In this document: positions 61,950 to 64,000 of the stretch, one piece after another
How positions within the stretch are numbered: the stretch's first letter is position 1
Layout of the letters: each line of letters opens with the position of its first letter
Assembly (NCBI RefSeq): GCF_910589235.1
Contig: NC_060977.1
Span: forward strand, 401,001 to 465,000
DNA: 64,000 nucleotides
Direction of reading: 5' to 3'
Origin: Vespa crabro
Taxonomy: Eukaryota; Arthropoda; Insecta; Hymenoptera; Vespidae
Translations under genes and position numbers: made by a program
Notes under the pieces: generated by a model
The model's database searches: none
The model's input: only the letters and a program-made list of their open reading frames with translations
What the model was told of the DNA's origin: nothing

Positions 61950-64000
61950 CGTCCGACAGTAGCATTGGATATTAATTAAATCGTACGACTTTCTCACGAC
62001 AAATCGGAAAATTCCAAATCCGATAGTCACTTTCTTTCGAAAAGCATTCGCTTAACTGTCCGCCGAATTGTCGGAATAGTTCTAAGTCCGACTGTCATAT
62101 TGGTTCGAGAGGCTCTTGCATAACATTCTTTCGACTAGTCGGGGAATTTCCATGTACGGCAGTCGTATTGTCTCAAGAAGCACTCTCATAAGTTTCCCTC
62201 GACTATTCGAAATGTTTCCAAGTCCGACAGCAACGTTGGTTCGAAAGGAACTCGCATAACTTTCCCACTACTAGTCTGAATATGTTCACGCACGACAGTA
62301 GCATTGATTCGAAAGTTACGCGTATAAAATTCGTTGAACTAGTCGGAATTTGTCTAGATACGACAGTCCCGTTGGTTCAAGAATGACTTGCATAAATTTC
62401 CCATAACTTATCGGAATATATCCAAGTCCGACAGATGCATCGGTTCGAGAGGCTCTCGCATAACCTTCTCTGTACTGGTCGGTATATTTCCAAGTCCGAC
62501 CGTCGTGTTGGTTCCTGGGACACACGCATATATTTCACTCGACTATTCCTAATATTTCCATGCATGTCCTTCGCATTAATTTTAAAATCACGCGCGTAAC
62601 TCTCCCTCGACTAGTAGGACTAATAGGATCAACTAATATTTCTGTGTCCGACTGCAGCATTGGTTCGAGAAACACTTGGATAAATTTTTCACGACTTTTC
62701 GGGATATTTCCAACACCGACCTTCATATTTGTTCGAAATAACTCGCATAATATTTCCTCCACATGTCGAAATATTTCCAATTACGATAGCTGCATTTTTT
62801 CGAAAGGTACTCGAAAAAAAGTCTTCGCTTATTGTCAACTCCGAACATCGCATTAGTCCTAAAATAACTCATAAGTTTTCCTTGATCAGTCGGAATATTT
62901 CCAAGACGAACAGCCGTGATGGTTCACAAAACACTCGCATATCTTTCCCTCGACATGATGGAATATTACGAAGTCCGACTGTCGTATTTGTTATATAATC
63001 ACTCGCATAACGTTCCCTCATCTAGTCGGAACATTTGCACGTGCGACCGTCGCATAGAGACTAGTATTACTCGCATAATTTTCCGGCGTCTAGCCGGAGT
63101 AGTTCCAAGTCCGACATTCGTATTGATTTGTGTGACACTCGCATAAGTTTCCATCGACTATTCTGATTTTTATCTAGTCCAACCGACGCATTAGTTCTAG
63201 AAACAATCGCAAGACTTTCCTTCTACTAGTCGGGTTATTTCCAAGTCCGAACGTCGCGTTAGTTCCAAAATCACTTGCATAACTTTATCTCGACTAGTAG
63301 TAATATTTCCATGTCCGACATTCGTATTGGTTTGAGAGGCACTCGACTAACATTCCAACGACCACTGGGAATAATCCATTAGTTAACAAGTTACTCGAAT
63401 GACGTCTGCTCGTCTAGTCGGAATGATTCCAAGTCCGACATTCGCGTTGATTCGTTTTTCACTCCAATAAAGTTTCTCCGACTATTCGGAAAATTTCCTA
63501 GACTGAAAGCCGCATTTGCTCGAAAGGAACTTGCATAACTTTCCTCAACTTGTGCAAATATTTTAAAGTCCGACCGTCGCATTGGTTCTAGAATCTCTTG
63601 CAATACTTTTCACCGCATTGTCGTAATATTTCCAAGTCCGTCAGCAGCATTAGTTCGAGAAACACTCTCTTATATTTATCTCGATTAATCGGGATATATC
63701 CAGTTCCGACCGTCGCTTTGTATCCAATGTAACTCGCATAACATTCCCTGGACTAATCGGAATATTTCCAAATCCAATAGGTCCATTGTTTCAAGAGACA
63801 CATAACTTTCTCCCGAATAGTAGGAATATTTCCAATTTCGATAGCTCTCTTGTTCGAAAGGTACTCGCATAAAATTCTCCTCATGAAGCTACGAACGTCG
63901 CATTAGTTTTAGAATCAATCGCACAAGTTTTCCTCGATCAGTCGGAATATTTCCAAGTACAACCATCGTTGTGGTTAGAAAAGTGTTAGCGTAATTATCT
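61950..64000. repeat. 68-bp satellite array, block 5
   Basis: Satellite to the window edge, homologous to 10084-11660. The extra segment, about 62455-63005, resembles 18840-19010 at its start, so it belongs to another higher-order unit rather than being a simple local duplication. Confidence 0.93.

Larger units (their letters stand above)
52830..64000. repeat. Large duplication, arm 2 (contains B2 and nested A4)
   Basis: Counterpart of 5230-11660, about 47.6 kb away at the B start and 51.9 kb at the B end. The change in offset comes from the 5.1-kb A4 insertion and different internal deletions of B. After the B end the offset is constant to about 62455. It then grows by 551 bp near 63006, equal to about eight monomers. 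It continues to the window edge. Confidence 0.8.

Overview
This window is repetitive DNA from an animal genome, most likely an arthropod and probably an insect. I see no host single-copy gene, tRNA, rRNA or bacterial signal. The taxon is inferred from two families of R1-clade-like non-LTR retrotransposons, a clade best known from arthropods. Everything else is a diverged satellite with a monomer of about 68 bp. The setting looks like pericentromeric or centromere-like heterochromatin.

Layout. Satellite fills 1-5382, 10084-22130, 33681-39027, 42394-52986 and 61950-64000. Its monomers share the core AAGTCCGACAGTCGCATTG and the palindrome CGACTAGTCG next to GGAATATTTCC. Some monomers form higher-order groups, most clearly a three-monomer pattern at 36678-37290. 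Family B, on the + strand, occurs twice: B1 at 5398-10070 and B2 at 53001-61935. The two copies share the same target duplication and the same satellite flanks, so they are one old insertion that was duplicated. B1 keeps part of the endonuclease and the reverse transcriptase; B2 keeps the gag zinc knuckles but has lost the enzymes. Family A, on the - strand, occurs four times: A1 at 22139-26016, A2 at 27579-33664, A3 at 39028-42393 and A4 at 53238-58367. A2 is essentially full length, with a 16-bp perfect target duplication, and its ORF2 appears broken only by one stop codon. A4 is nested inside B2 with a 17-bp target duplication. A 1.5-kb purine-rich segment of unknown origin lies at 26017-27562.

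Main result. Family A and the satellite appear to be related in two ways. First, A2 and A3 join the satellite at the same register, directly after the GACAGT core, and A4 joins family B after the same hexamer. Second, the 5' leader of family A carries a tandem array (32388-33045 in A2, 57944-58140 in A4) built on the same 19-bp core as the satellite apart from one base. Two units of that array (32388-32526) align with the satellite along nearly their whole length. The other units form hairpins whose stems show compensatory changes between units. The array is bounded by 14-bp inverted repeats in both copies. The picture is of a retroelement that targets a satellite and carries a related, structured repeat in its own leader. 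Either the satellite was amplified from the leader, or the leader captured the satellite.

All alignments were done by eye. Boundaries marked by target duplications are good to a few bases; other boundaries are approximate.
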